Shown here: piece by piece, positions 53,355 through 60,817 of the stretch
Layout: each line of letters starts with the position of its first letter
Position numbering within the stretch: position 1 is the stretch's first letter
DNA from: Ohtaekwangia sp035628875
GTDB taxonomy: Bacteria; Bacteroidota; Bacteroidia; Cytophagales; Cyclobacteriaceae
Assembly: GCA_035628875.1 (NCBI GenBank)
Contig: DASPIZ010000055.1
Coordinates: forward strand, 62,001 to 126,000
Length of the DNA stretch: 64,000 nt
Direction: 5' to 3'
The notes under the pieces: generated by a model
Seen by the model: the letters and a program-made list of their open reading frames with translations, nothing else
The model's database searches: none
What the model was told of the DNA's origin: nothing
Made by a program: the position numbers and the translations under genes

Positions 53355-53421
53355 AAAAATAATTGTACAGCGAATCACGCATGGCAAACTCATGTGTTAT
53401 TCCCACTGTACAATTATTTTT
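53355..53421 (+). terminator. Long perfect hairpin after the PspC gene
   Basis: A 16-base perfect inverted repeat, AAAAATAATTGTACAG at 53355-53370 and its complement at 53406-53421, with a 35-base loop. It starts 12 bases after the stop codon and ends in a T-run, so it can act as a terminator. The A/T-rich stem would also work for the minus strand. Confidence 0.75.
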
Positions 53422-53456
53422 TGCTACGGCGCACATAAACCAATACCGTATCCGTT

Positions 53457-53510
53457 ATGATTATCGTGCTGGTATTTTTAATTATCCTTATCGCAGGCAT
53501 GCTGTGGTGA
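53457..53510 (+). CDS. Possible 17-residue hydrophobic peptide
   Basis: ATG at 53457 opens a frame coding for an almost purely hydrophobic 17-residue peptide (MIIVLVFLIILIAGMLW) and ends in TGA. Such tiny single-helix peptides exist as membrane microproteins, but a random frame this short is also common, and no ribosome-binding site is visible. It would have to be conserved in relatives to be believed. Confidence 0.2.
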   Translation: MIIVLVFLIILIAGMLW

Positions 53511-53582
53511 AATAAGCTTGTAAGGTGCAGCTTCCTAAAGCTGGGCATTTTTAACGGCAGTACAAATCCCGTAGGGATTGTA

Positions 53583-54065
53583 TCAAGTAATTTTCTTTAG
53601 TCGTTCTACCATTTCAAAAACGGCCGGACAAACCAGCGTGTTCTTATGGGTCAAATCCAAGATCTGAACCATTTTTTTACGATCGGTATGAGGATACTCG
53701 CGGCATGCTTTCGGTCTGTCGTGATAAACCTGGCAATAGTTATCTGCATCTAAAAATGGACACGGCGAAGATTTAAGTACGTAATCGCCATCTTCATCGA
53801 TCCGCAAATAGGTTGTGATAAAGTCCCCCGGTCGCATGCGCAGGCTTTTTGCCAGGCGTTCAATATCGTTTTGATAAAAAATCGGGCTTGTGGTTTTGCA
53901 ACAATTTGCGCAGGAAAGACAATCAAAATTTTCAAACACTTCATGGTGAGTTGCATGAAAAAGGTCATCCACTTTGCGCGCATCCTTTTTCTTTAATCCA
54001 GCTAAAAACTTCTTATTCTCAGCACTTTTCTTTTCAGAAAGTATGGTAAATTGTTGCCGTTCCAC
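53583..54065 (-). CDS. YkgJ-family cysteine-cluster protein
   Basis: 160 residues without signal or membrane segment. The family's cysteine pattern is present: DCLSCANCCKTTSPIFYQND, then CPFLDADNYCQVYHDRPKACREYPH, and the late cysteine in NTLVCPAVFEMV. These cysteines are thought to bind zinc or an iron-sulfur cluster; the biochemical role of YkgJ proteins is not known. The N-terminus (SEKKSAENKKFLAGLKKKDA) is a charged helix common in Bacteroidota members. A promoter of the -33/-7 type lies upstream. It is divergent to the methyltransferase gene, with 99 bases between. Confidence 0.92.
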   Translation of the reverse strand: MERQQFTILSEKKSAENKKFLAGLKKKDARKVDDLFHATHHEVFENFDCLSCANCCKTTSPIFYQNDIERLAKSLRMRPGDFITTYLRIDEDGDYVLKSSPCPFLDADNYCQVYHDRPKACREYPHTDRKKMVQILDLTHKNTLVCPAVFEMVERLKKIT

Positions 54066-54089
54066 GCTTCTTTACATCAAATCGATTGA

Positions 54090-54120
54090 CAAAAATAAGG
54101 TATAAAACCGGTGTTCCAAT
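54090..54120 (-). promoter_or_regulatory. Promoter of the YkgJ-type gene
   Basis: On the minus strand the -7 box TATTTTTG (CAAAAATA at 54090-54097) is an exact TAnnTTTG match, and ATTG (CAAT at 54117-54120) stands 19 bases upstream as the -33 box. Confidence 0.5.
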
Positions 54121-54164
54121 ACTAACATCGAGGTGCAGACGGAACGTCATCAACTTAGAGAAAC

Positions 54165-54827
54165 ATGGATGAAGAACAATTAAAAGCGATTGCTGCACAA
54201 CTTCGTAAACCCGACGGTGAATTCGGAAAGCAATTGGGTGTTCGGATGAATGACGGCAATCGATACATCAACCGAGATACGATCGCATCGCTGACTCCTA
54301 GTGCTGGAGATAACATCCTGGAAATCGGCATGGGTAACGGATTTTTCGTCAACGAAATCATATCTGGTGATCCATCAATTCGGTACACCGGATGTGATTT
54401 TTCAGAAGCTATGGTAGTAGAAGCAACCCGGTTAAATGAAGACCTTGTGAAAAAAGGTCGCGCAAAATTTATCCATGCTGCCGCTGACAACATTCCGTTC
54501 GCTGCCAATGCATTTAACAAAGTCTTCACCGTAAATACACTTTACTTCTGGGAAGATCCTTCGCGTACCCTTAACGAAATCCGAAGGCTGTTGACTCTTC
54601 ATGGACAGCTGATCATTGCAATAAGACCGCGATCAAGCATGGAACAACTTCCGTTTGTTAAATATGGTTTCACGATGTTTTCAAAGGAAGAATTGATCGA
54701 TTTACTGTCCAGGAATTCTTTTAAAGTTTTAAATATCGGGGAAAAGGCCGAGCCTGAACAGGAATTGAACGGTGAAAAAATTTCAATGAAGAGTCTTATT
54801 GTTGTTGCCGTGAAGGACGAGGCCTGA
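54165..54827 (+). CDS. Class I SAM-dependent methyltransferase
   Basis: 220 residues with the class I Rossmann core: motif I NILEIGMGNGFFVNEII, the acidic end of strand 2 in YTGCDFSEAMVVEA, motif II/III region IHAAADNIPFAANAFNKVFT with VNTLYFWEDPSRTLNEIRRL, and a post-core strand (LTLHGQLIIAIRPRSSMEQL). This pattern is closest to the Ubie/arsenite-type small-molecule methyltransferases (Methyltransf_11), but the substrate cannot be told from sequence. It is cytoplasmic and transcribed alone; copy E of the dispersed repeat family begins 13 bases after its stop. Confidence 0.92.
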   Translation: MDEEQLKAIAAQLRKPDGEFGKQLGVRMNDGNRYINRDTIASLTPSAGDNILEIGMGNGFFVNEIISGDPSIRYTGCDFSEAMVVEATRLNEDLVKKGRAKFIHAAADNIPFAANAFNKVFTVNTLYFWEDPSRTLNEIRRLLTLHGQLIIAIRPRSSMEQLPFVKYGFTMFSKEELIDLLSRNSFKVLNIGEKAEPEQELNGEKISMKSLIVVAVKDEA

Positions 54828-54840
54828 CATTGTGAAGAAA

Positions 54841-54923
54841 AAGTCCAAGGTTCAAAGTTTAAAGTTCAAAGTTGGAGTTTTGTCGAGGCGATTGGGTTGC
54901 GAGATTGTTTGAAGTTTGAGGTT
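54841..54923 (+). repeat. Dispersed intergenic repeat, copy E
   Basis: Words CCAAGGTTCAAAGTTTAAAG and GTTCAAAGTTGGAG, then a degenerate core (GGCGATTGGGTTGCGAGATT), then GTTTGAAGTTTGAGG. It begins 13 bases after the methyltransferase stop. Confidence 0.65.
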
Positions 54924-55029
54924 ATTAGTGTCCGGGGAAAAATGGAAGATTGTTAAAAATCAAATTTAGAATCGCAAAATAAACTTTTTTTGATCGTTCA
55001 TAGAAAGAGGGCACACCCACACCATCCTT

Positions 55030-55114
55030 CAGCATACTGGTATTGTCGCATAACATTATCTCTGGCCTGGAAGGGCAAGTGCGGATCATGTTCAGCGACA
55101 GTGCCAGTATGCTG
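55030..55114. ncRNA. Structured intergenic element, possible small RNA or mobile-element remnant
   Basis: A 20-base arm at 55030-55049 (CAGCATACTGGTATTGTCGC) pairs with 55095-55114 along its whole length, with two G-U pairs when transcribed from the plus strand, around a 45-base loop. AACAT/ATGTT inside the loop can extend it. The 3' flank is unusually GC-rich (GGGCCCAGCCGGCGCGGGAG) and ends GGCGAAAAAAAG; on the other side GATCAAAAAAAG occurs, as AACTTTTTTTGATC, near 54988. Base composition differs from the surrounding intergenic DNA. No known RNA family is recognised. A coding explanation is not excluded: on the minus strand a frame reads NMIRTCPSRPEIMLCDNTSM and continues to about 54922. 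Confidence 0.4.
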
Positions 55115-55308
55115 GGCCCAGCCGGCGCGGGAGGCGAAAAAAAGTGAATGAAAGATCATTAATTAATATTGATCAACACTGAAGGAGGCATACCACTCCC
55201 CATACAATTTTTCCGAAAGTGATTTGACGCTCTTAGTGAGTTTATCCCGGACGCTAATAGCTCGCGACTCACAGCTCTTTTCGCAAAATCCACAACTTGA
55301 TACCCCGA

Positions 55309-56280
55309 TTAGTCTGCGGTGCTTACCCGTAGATAATAGTCACTTAGTTCTTCAACCAGAGCACTGATAATTTCTTTGGCCGTTTCAGGTGACTCGATCT
55401 GTACCTGGGTTCCATACATGAGCAGCCACCGGCACAGTGATTTCATGTAACTGGTTAGAAAGACGATGCGTATTTTACCATCACCGGCATCTTCCTCGGA
55501 TATAAAACCGTAGTGGTATCGCATATTGCCAATATATCTGGCCACCGAACGATCAAACAAAACAACCACTTTTTCCATTTCTTTATTACCCTGCATAACA
55601 GTGGCAAGATATTCTTTGAGGGTATAAAGATTTCGCGCATCAAAATGTTGATCCGTCTTCTTCAGGGTCTTTATTCTGTCAGCTCGGAAATCACGGTATC
55701 CGTTTCTCAAGCGACACCAGCCGATGAGATGCCATGCCGCGCTATAATAGAATAACCCAATAGGTTCTACTTCCCGTGTTGAGTTCTCTTCATTGTAACT
55801 GCTGAAATACTCCATGCGCAGTACCGACTTCTGTACTACAGCCTCCTGAATATCCGTAAGGAAATGATCCGGAAAAGGATTCTCCTCCCTGGGTCGGTTA
55901 GACACTTCAATGTAGGATTGCAAACTTTCAAGGCGATCCTTTTCTGATTCGTTGAGTACCGATTTAATTTTAAGCAATGCAGATTCAAAAGAACTACGTA
56001 TCGATTTATCCGTCATCTTCTCTACAAGTTTCCCGGCCAGCATCAGTGAACTTGCTTCGTTTTGGGTGAACATGACTGGCGGAAGGTGATATCCATCGAC
56101 GATGAAATAGCCTTTTCCGGCTTCCGAACCAATGGGAACTCCCGCTTCCATCAGCGCTTTCACGTCGCGGTACACCGTGCGCAGACTAATCTCAAAACGA
56201 TCTGCAATTTCTTCCGCTTTAACGACGCGTTTCGTTTGCAGTTGTATTAGAATGGCAGTGAGGCGATCAATCCGGTTCAT
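55309..56280 (-). CDS. YafY-type HTH/WYL-domain transcriptional regulator
   Basis: 323 residues. An N-terminal HTH_11 winged helix (RIDRLTAILIQLQTKRVVKA, EEIADRFEISLRTVYRDVKA, LMEAGVPIGSEAGKGYFIVD) binds DNA. The middle WYL domain (residues 140-215) shows VVQKSVLRMEYFSSYNEENS and EPIGLFYYSAAWHLIGWCRL. The C-terminal WCX-type extension (VVLFDRSVARYIGNMRYHYG; MKSLCRWLLMYGTQVQI) closes it. WYL domains bind nucleic acid or nucleotide ligands and often control DNA-damage or defence genes, but many YafY proteins are orphan regulators, as this one seems to be. Repeat copy F lies immediately upstream of its start codon, where its promoter should be. Confidence 0.93.
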   Translation of the reverse strand: MNRIDRLTAILIQLQTKRVVKAEEIADRFEISLRTVYRDVKALMEAGVPIGSEAGKGYFIVDGYHLPPVMFTQNEASSLMLAGKLVEKMTDKSIRSSFESALLKIKSVLNESEKDRLESLQSYIEVSNRPREENPFPDHFLTDIQEAVVQKSVLRMEYFSSYNEENSTREVEPIGLFYYSAAWHLIGWCRLRNGYRDFRADRIKTLKKTDQHFDARNLYTLKEYLATVMQGNKEMEKVVVLFDRSVARYIGNMRYHYGFISEEDAGDGKIRIVFLTSYMKSLCRWLLMYGTQVQIESPETAKEIISALVEELSDYYLRVSTAD

Positions 56281-56285
56281 GATTT

Positions 56286-56398
56286 AATGGTTCAAGATTA
56301 AGGTTCAAAGTTCATAGTTCAAGAGTCGAGACCTGAAGAATTTTCGATTACTTGTTTGAGGTTTGACGTTTAAGGTTTGAGGTTGGTTTTCGAAAACT
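56286..56398 (+). repeat. Dispersed intergenic repeat, copy F
   Basis: Words ATGGTTCAAGATTAAGG, GTTCAAAGTTCATAGTTC, then a spacer, then TGTTTGAGGTTTGACG, TTTAAGGTTTGAGG and TTGGTTTTCGAAAAC. It starts five bases upstream of the WYL gene's ATG and fills the place where its promoter is expected. Confidence 0.7.
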
Positions 56399-56486
56399 GT
56401 ATACGTTAAGAAACACCTTTAAGGCTTGAAATATAAACAATTAAAAATATTTACAGTGACGTAGCCAGCAGACCAGGTTTATAACA

Positions 56487-56526
56487 GCAAAAAAAATGTC
56501 CTGCATTGATTGTTGCAGGACATTAA
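56487..56526 (-). terminator. Terminator after the Na+/sugar symporter gene
   Basis: On the minus strand AATGTCCTGCA pairs perfectly with TGCAGGACATT (56495-56505 and 56514-56524) around an 8-base loop, followed by eight T. It lies 20 bases after the symporter stop. Confidence 0.92.
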
Positions 56527-56543
56527 TAGTCGTTCAATACTGA

Positions 56544-58220
56544 TTACCAGAATACAATATACAAGGCGGATAAAATACCGAGAATAATAATCGCCCCTAT
56601 AGTAAATGCCTGATTGGGTTTAAACATTTCTGAGTCAACCTCAAGTCCCTGCGGGTTATTTTTGCTTTTCGGGTCGAGCAGCGACATGATCACCATAACA
56701 GCCACACAAACCACGAAGACAATTCCCATCCGGTCAAGGAATGGAATTTCGTAAAGTCCTGAATCCCTGTTCAAGGCAGCCAGACCATAACCACTAAAGG
56801 CGGAAAGATCTGTTACCGAAGGAATAAATTTCAACAGTAATGAAAGTGGGAAAGTGATCAGCGCAGCGGTCAACGCAGCCGCAGATGTAGTGCGCTTCCA
56901 GAAAAAGCCAAGAATAAAGATGGCAAAGATACCTGGTGACACAAACCCGGTATACTCCTGTATATACTGGAATCCACCTTTTTTATCGATACCCATGAAT
57001 GGCGCAATCAGACCGGCAATCAGCATGGAAACTACAACGGCTACCCTACCTGTAAACACAAGCTGGCGTTCCGTAGCATCGCGTTTAAAATATTTCTTAT
57101 AGATATCGAGTGTAAAAATGGTTGAGATACTATTTGCTTTTCCTGCTAACGACGCCACGATTGCTGCTGTTAATGCTGCAAATGCAAGGCCTTTCAATCC
57201 TGTAGGTAAAAGGTTCAGTAACACCGGATAAGCACGATCGGGATTGAGTGAATTTGATTCATCAAGCATCTCGGTCTGGAAGAGACCTTCCTGGTATAGT
57301 ACGTACGCTGCGATTCCCGGAAGTACTACGATTACCGGCATAAGCAATTTCAAAAATGCTGCAAACAAAAGACCGTTACGTGCAGTTGGAAGATCAGCAC
57401 CTAACGCACGTTGTGTGATGTATTGATTACATCCCCAGTAGTTCAGGTTTACAATCCACATCCCTCCTAACAATATGGTAAGACCGGGAAGATCAAGATA
57501 ATTCGAATTGTCCTGGTCGAATACCATGTGAAAATGATCATCAGCTTTATTCATCATGAAGCTAAATCCTTCCACAATTCCGCCTGTACCAAAATGATTA
57601 GACACGAGATCGATGGCGAGGTAGGTCGTCGCCAAACCACCGAGGATAAGGAAAAATACCTGAATCACATCCGTATAGCCGATTACCTTCATTCCACCGA
57701 GTGTAATGATGATCGCGAACAAGCCGAGTCCGACCATACACACCCAGAAGTTGATTCCTGATATCGTTGTAATAGCCAGGGCACCAAGGAATAAAATTGA
57801 GGTAAGGTTAACGACCACATATAACAACAGCCAGAAGATGGCCATCGTTGTACTCACCGTACTGTTATATCGTTGCGTAAGAAACTGCGGCATCGTGTAG
57901 ATCTTATTCTTCAGGTAAATCGGCATAAAGAATATCGCCACAACGATAAGGGTAGCCGCCGCCATCCATTCGTACGTTGCAATAGCCAGCCCCATTTTAA
58001 ATCCTGAACCCGACATTCCGATAAATTGCTCTGCAGATATATTAGATGCTATTAATGAGGCACCAATGGCCCACCAGGTAAGTGATCCCTCAGCCAAAAA
58101 GAAGTCTTTCGAATCTGTGGCGGTTTTCTTTTTTCTATTGTATATCCAGTAGCCGTAAAATGCCACAATAAAGAAGTAGATGAAGAAAATAACGTAATCC
58201 TGTGTTTGTAACTGCTTCAT
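56544..58220 (-). CDS. Na+/sugar symporter, SSS family (vSGLT-like)
   Basis: 558 residues with about 14 membrane helices. The start (QDYVIFFIYFFIVAFYGYWIYNR), the segment FFLAEGSLTWWAIGASLIASNISAEQFIGMSGSGF and the helix region GINFWVCMVGLGLFAIIITLGGMKVIGYTDVIQVF match the Na+/galactose symporter grouping (SGLT). A central stretch contains NLNYWGCNQYITQRALGA, the family's QRxLxA motif. It imports a monosaccharide driven by the sodium gradient; galactose is likely because galE, galM and galK homologues lie directly upstream on the same strand. It is the last gene of that group but follows a terminator, so it probably has its own promoter. Confidence 0.93.
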   Translation of the reverse strand: MKQLQTQDYVIFFIYFFIVAFYGYWIYNRKKKTATDSKDFFLAEGSLTWWAIGASLIASNISAEQFIGMSGSGFKMGLAIATYEWMAAATLIVVAIFFMPIYLKNKIYTMPQFLTQRYNSTVSTTMAIFWLLLYVVVNLTSILFLGALAITTISGINFWVCMVGLGLFAIIITLGGMKVIGYTDVIQVFFLILGGLATTYLAIDLVSNHFGTGGIVEGFSFMMNKADDHFHMVFDQDNSNYLDLPGLTILLGGMWIVNLNYWGCNQYITQRALGADLPTARNGLLFAAFLKLLMPVIVVLPGIAAYVLYQEGLFQTEMLDESNSLNPDRAYPVLLNLLPTGLKGLAFAALTAAIVASLAGKANSISTIFTLDIYKKYFKRDATERQLVFTGRVAVVVSMLIAGLIAPFMGIDKKGGFQYIQEYTGFVSPGIFAIFILGFFWKRTTSAAALTAALITFPLSLLLKFIPSVTDLSAFSGYGLAALNRDSGLYEIPFLDRMGIVFVVCVAVMVIMSLLDPKSKNNPQGLEVDSEMFKPNQAFTIGAIIILGILSALYIVFW

Positions 58221-58237
58221 AAAGAGTTTTTAATATT

Positions 58238-58261
58238 GGTTAAGGTTAGGGTTGGGTAAGG
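58238..58261. other. G-rich tract in the symporter leader
   Basis: Plus-strand GG-TTAA-GG-TTA-GGG-TT-GGG-TAA-GG, a possible weak G-quadruplex; the symporter transcript itself would carry the C-rich strand. It is 17 bases upstream of the start codon. Significance unknown. Confidence 0.25.
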
Positions 58262-58387
58262 CGAATGGTTGTTAGTGTAATAGATTTAGGTGATCTATAT
58301 CGTTCGTTCAATCGATAAAAATGAAGTTCTTTTTCGAAAGTAGCAAAAAATCACCGGTACCTTATATTCTTTTTTACTATAAGGGTC

Positions 58388-58425
58388 AAAAAAAAAGAGG
58401 CTCTCAATAACGAGCCCCTTTTTTG
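58388..58425 (-). terminator. Bidirectional-looking terminator after the mutarotase gene
   Basis: GGCTC (58399-58403) pairs with GAGCC (58412-58416), flanked by A9 on one side and T6 on the other. In the minus direction the GGGGCTC...GAGCCTC stem runs into TTTTTTTTT, about 25 bases after the mutarotase stop. Confidence 0.88.
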
Positions 58426-58452
58426 CTAAAAAAACAGATTCTGTACCGACTT

Positions 58453-59625
58453 CTACTTTACGGAAAACTTGTATATCGTCTGCGTTTTATACGTTTCTCC
58501 CGGGTTCAGCACTACGGAAGGAAAGTTTGGTTGATTTGGTGAATCGGGATAATGTTCGGTTTCGAGACAAAGGCCAAAACGGTGATCGTAAACGACCCCA
58601 TCTTTTCCCACATAACTTTTATTGAGGAAGTTACCAGAGTAAAACTGAATCCCGGGTTCAGTTGTGAATACCTCAATCACCCGGCCACTGCCCGGATCAG
58701 ACAGTACAGCTGCTGATTTTACGCTATCGGGAGATGAGAGAACCCAGCAATGATCATAACCACCGGCGATCTTGAGTTGCTCATCTGCGTTATCGATGCG
58801 CTTACCCACTACGGTAGATGTGTTGAAATCAAAAGGTGTTCCGCTTACCGGAGCAAGCTTACCGGTAGGAATAAGAACTTTATTGACAGGCACGTATTGG
58901 TCGGCATGAATCACCAGTTCATGATCAAGAATATCGCGTTTAACATTCCCTGACAAATTGAAATAGGTATGTTGGGTAAGATTAACAATCGTCTTTTTGT
59001 CGGTAGTCGCTTCATAATTGATGATCCATTCATTATCATCGGTAAGAATATAATCCACCTGTGCCGACAAATTACCAGGATATCCTTCCTCCATATCTTT
59101 GCTGAGATACGTAAGGCGCAATGCCTGTCCTTCTTCCGATTCAAGCGGCTCAATATTCCAGAACACTTTATCAAAGCCCTGGGTACCACCATGCAAATGC
59201 TGACCATTGTTGTTTTGCACCAATGTGTATTCGGTTCCGTCTAAAGTAAATTTTCCGTTTGCAATTCGGTTACCATACCGGCCAATGAGCGCACCAAAAA
59301 AAGGCGAATTCTTTACATAAGCCTCCAGGGAATCGTATCCCAACACGATGTCCTCAAGGGTGCCATTCTTATCAGGTGCCTTGAGGTGTGTTACGATGCC
59401 ACCATAATTGATAACATGCATTTCGATGCCGTTTTTATTTTTCAAAACGTAACTTTTTACTTCACGTCCGTCGGGAAGTTTACCAAATGTTTGAGGTTCC
59501 ATAGGCATTTTTGATACCGTTGCCGTAGAGTCGGCAGCCATTTCTTTTTTTTCAGTTGAATTTTTACATCCTGCGATCGACATAGCAACGCCGAAAAGAA
59601 GCAGGTTCATCCATATAGTGCGCAT
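58453..59625 (-). CDS. galM: Aldose 1-epimerase (mutarotase), lipoprotein form
   Basis: 390 residues with a lipoprotein signal ending in a lipobox (AMSIAGCKNS), so this mutarotase is exported and tethered to a membrane, as in many Bacteroidota. It interconverts the alpha and beta anomers of galactose or other aldoses. Catalytic and binding features can be read: IGRYGNRIANGKFTLDG, NGQHLHGGTQGFDKVFW, the catalytic histidine in VNLTQHTYFNLSG, DHCWVL near the substrate pocket and the general-base glutamate in GLCLETEHYPDSPNQPNF. It lies 100 bases downstream of galE and is followed by a strong terminator. Its periplasmic location would supply the correct anomer to the neighbouring symporter. Confidence 0.95.
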   Translation of the reverse strand: MRTIWMNLLLFGVAMSIAGCKNSTEKKEMAADSTATVSKMPMEPQTFGKLPDGREVKSYVLKNKNGIEMHVINYGGIVTHLKAPDKNGTLEDIVLGYDSLEAYVKNSPFFGALIGRYGNRIANGKFTLDGTEYTLVQNNNGQHLHGGTQGFDKVFWNIEPLESEEGQALRLTYLSKDMEEGYPGNLSAQVDYILTDDNEWIINYEATTDKKTIVNLTQHTYFNLSGNVKRDILDHELVIHADQYVPVNKVLIPTGKLAPVSGTPFDFNTSTVVGKRIDNADEQLKIAGGYDHCWVLSSPDSVKSAAVLSDPGSGRVIEVFTTEPGIQFYSGNFLNKSYVGKDGVVYDHRFGLCLETEHYPDSPNQPNFPSVVLNPGETYKTQTIYKFSVK

Positions 59626-59725
59626 AATTGAGGGATCTGGTTTATGAAAGATTGATGATATGTTTTAAAGGTGTTTCCAATTTTTCTATTGAAACAAGCG
59701 AGGACATTAGCTTGCACACGCGTCG

Positions 59726-60754
59726 TTAACTCAAAGTCTGCATGACAAATTGCTGCCATTTCCAGGCAGAACGCATCATGTCTTCTGCGCTTCGTTTAGC
59801 GGTCCAACCCAATTCCTTATTTGCCGATGACGTATCCGCATAAATTTTCTCTACGTCACCAGGTCTTCTCGCTACAATTTTGTAGTTCAATTTGATATTA
59901 TTGACTTGTTCAAAAATAGTAATGATTTCCAAAACGGTAAGACCTTTACCGGTACCAATGTTAAAGAACTCGTAATTTTGTTTTTGTTTTCTTTCGAGCA
60001 TTCGTTTCAACGCCACTACGTGGGCAACGGCCAGATCGACAACATGAATATAGTCTCGCATCGCAGATCCGTCGGCGGTACTGTAATCATTTCCAAATAC
60101 CAACAACTCCGGACGCAAACCTGCAGCCGTTTGGGTTATGAACGGTACAAGATTGTTTGGAACACCCCGTGGCAACTCGCCAATAAGCGCGGAATCGTGT
60201 GCCCCCACCGGGTTAAAGTAACGCAACGATATCGCGTTAATTTCGGGCGTAATGCGACAGGTGTCACGTAAAATTTCTTCTCCGATCTGCTTTGTATTTC
60301 CGTAAGGCGATTCAGCTGGTTTAAACGGAGTTTCTTCCGTTACAGGCAATTTATCGGGCTGACCGTACACGGTACACGATGATGAAAAAACGATGTGCTG
60401 GATATTCAGCTTTTTCATTGCCTCCAGCAAAAATATCAAGGAGAAAAGATTATTTCGATAATACAGCAGTGGTTTAACAACCGACTCACCCACCGCTTTA
60501 CTCGCGGCGAAGTGAATGATGGCGCTGATATCGGATTGTTCCTCGAAAAATCTTTGCATTTTAATTTCATCACAAAGATCAAACTGATAAAAGGTAGGTC
60601 TCACGCCAGCGATTTGCTCAATGCCATCGAGTACTTCAACCTGAGAGTTAGAAAGATCATCAACGATCACAACTTCAAATCCTTCATGGATAAGTTCAAC
60701 AACCGTGTGGGAACCAATGTACCCGGTGCCACCGGTGACAAGAATTTTTTTCAT
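59726..60754 (-). CDS. galE: UDP-glucose 4-epimerase
   Basis: 342 residues, an extended short-chain dehydrogenase. The NAD-binding motif is ILVTGGTGYIGSHTVVELIH, and the catalytic Tyr/Lys pair is in SPYGNTKQIGEEIL with the preceding serine in VFSSSCTVYGQP. It interconverts UDP-galactose and UDP-glucose, completing the Leloir pathway. The C-terminal features (RRPGDVEKIYADTSSANKEL) match bacterial GalE. It is 63 bases downstream of galK on the same strand and upstream of the mutarotase. Confidence 0.97.
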   Translation of the reverse strand: MKKILVTGGTGYIGSHTVVELIHEGFEVVIVDDLSNSQVEVLDGIEQIAGVRPTFYQFDLCDEIKMQRFFEEQSDISAIIHFAASKAVGESVVKPLLYYRNNLFSLIFLLEAMKKLNIQHIVFSSSCTVYGQPDKLPVTEETPFKPAESPYGNTKQIGEEILRDTCRITPEINAISLRYFNPVGAHDSALIGELPRGVPNNLVPFITQTAAGLRPELLVFGNDYSTADGSAMRDYIHVVDLAVAHVVALKRMLERKQKQNYEFFNIGTGKGLTVLEIITIFEQVNNIKLNYKIVARRPGDVEKIYADTSSANKELGWTAKRSAEDMMRSAWKWQQFVMQTLS

Positions 60755-60817
60755 CTATTCATTTATTAAATCGCGATCGCCATCACAGGTAAGGTACGTG
60801 GTAACGCGAAGCTTTGC

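Larger units (their letters stand above)
54828..55308. other. Gene-free interval holding repeat copy E and a structured element
   Basis: 481 bases between the methyltransferase and the WYL gene. It contains dispersed repeat copy E (54841-54923), the structured element at 55030-55114 and a near-palindrome GATCATTAATTAATATTGATC at about 55159-55179. No credible full-length gene; a 54-codon minus-strand frame crosses the structured element. Confidence 0.6.

Noticed and set aside
53188..53436. 82-codon minus-strand frame over the PspC gene end and hairpin
   Set aside because: It crosses the terminator hairpin and the antisense of a conserved domain; no supporting features.
55115..55146. Partial resemblance of GGGCCCAGCCGGCGCGGGAG to HDV-type ribozyme text
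   Set aside because: No double-pseudoknot arrangement or catalytic cytosine could be placed; similarity is limited to GC-rich words.
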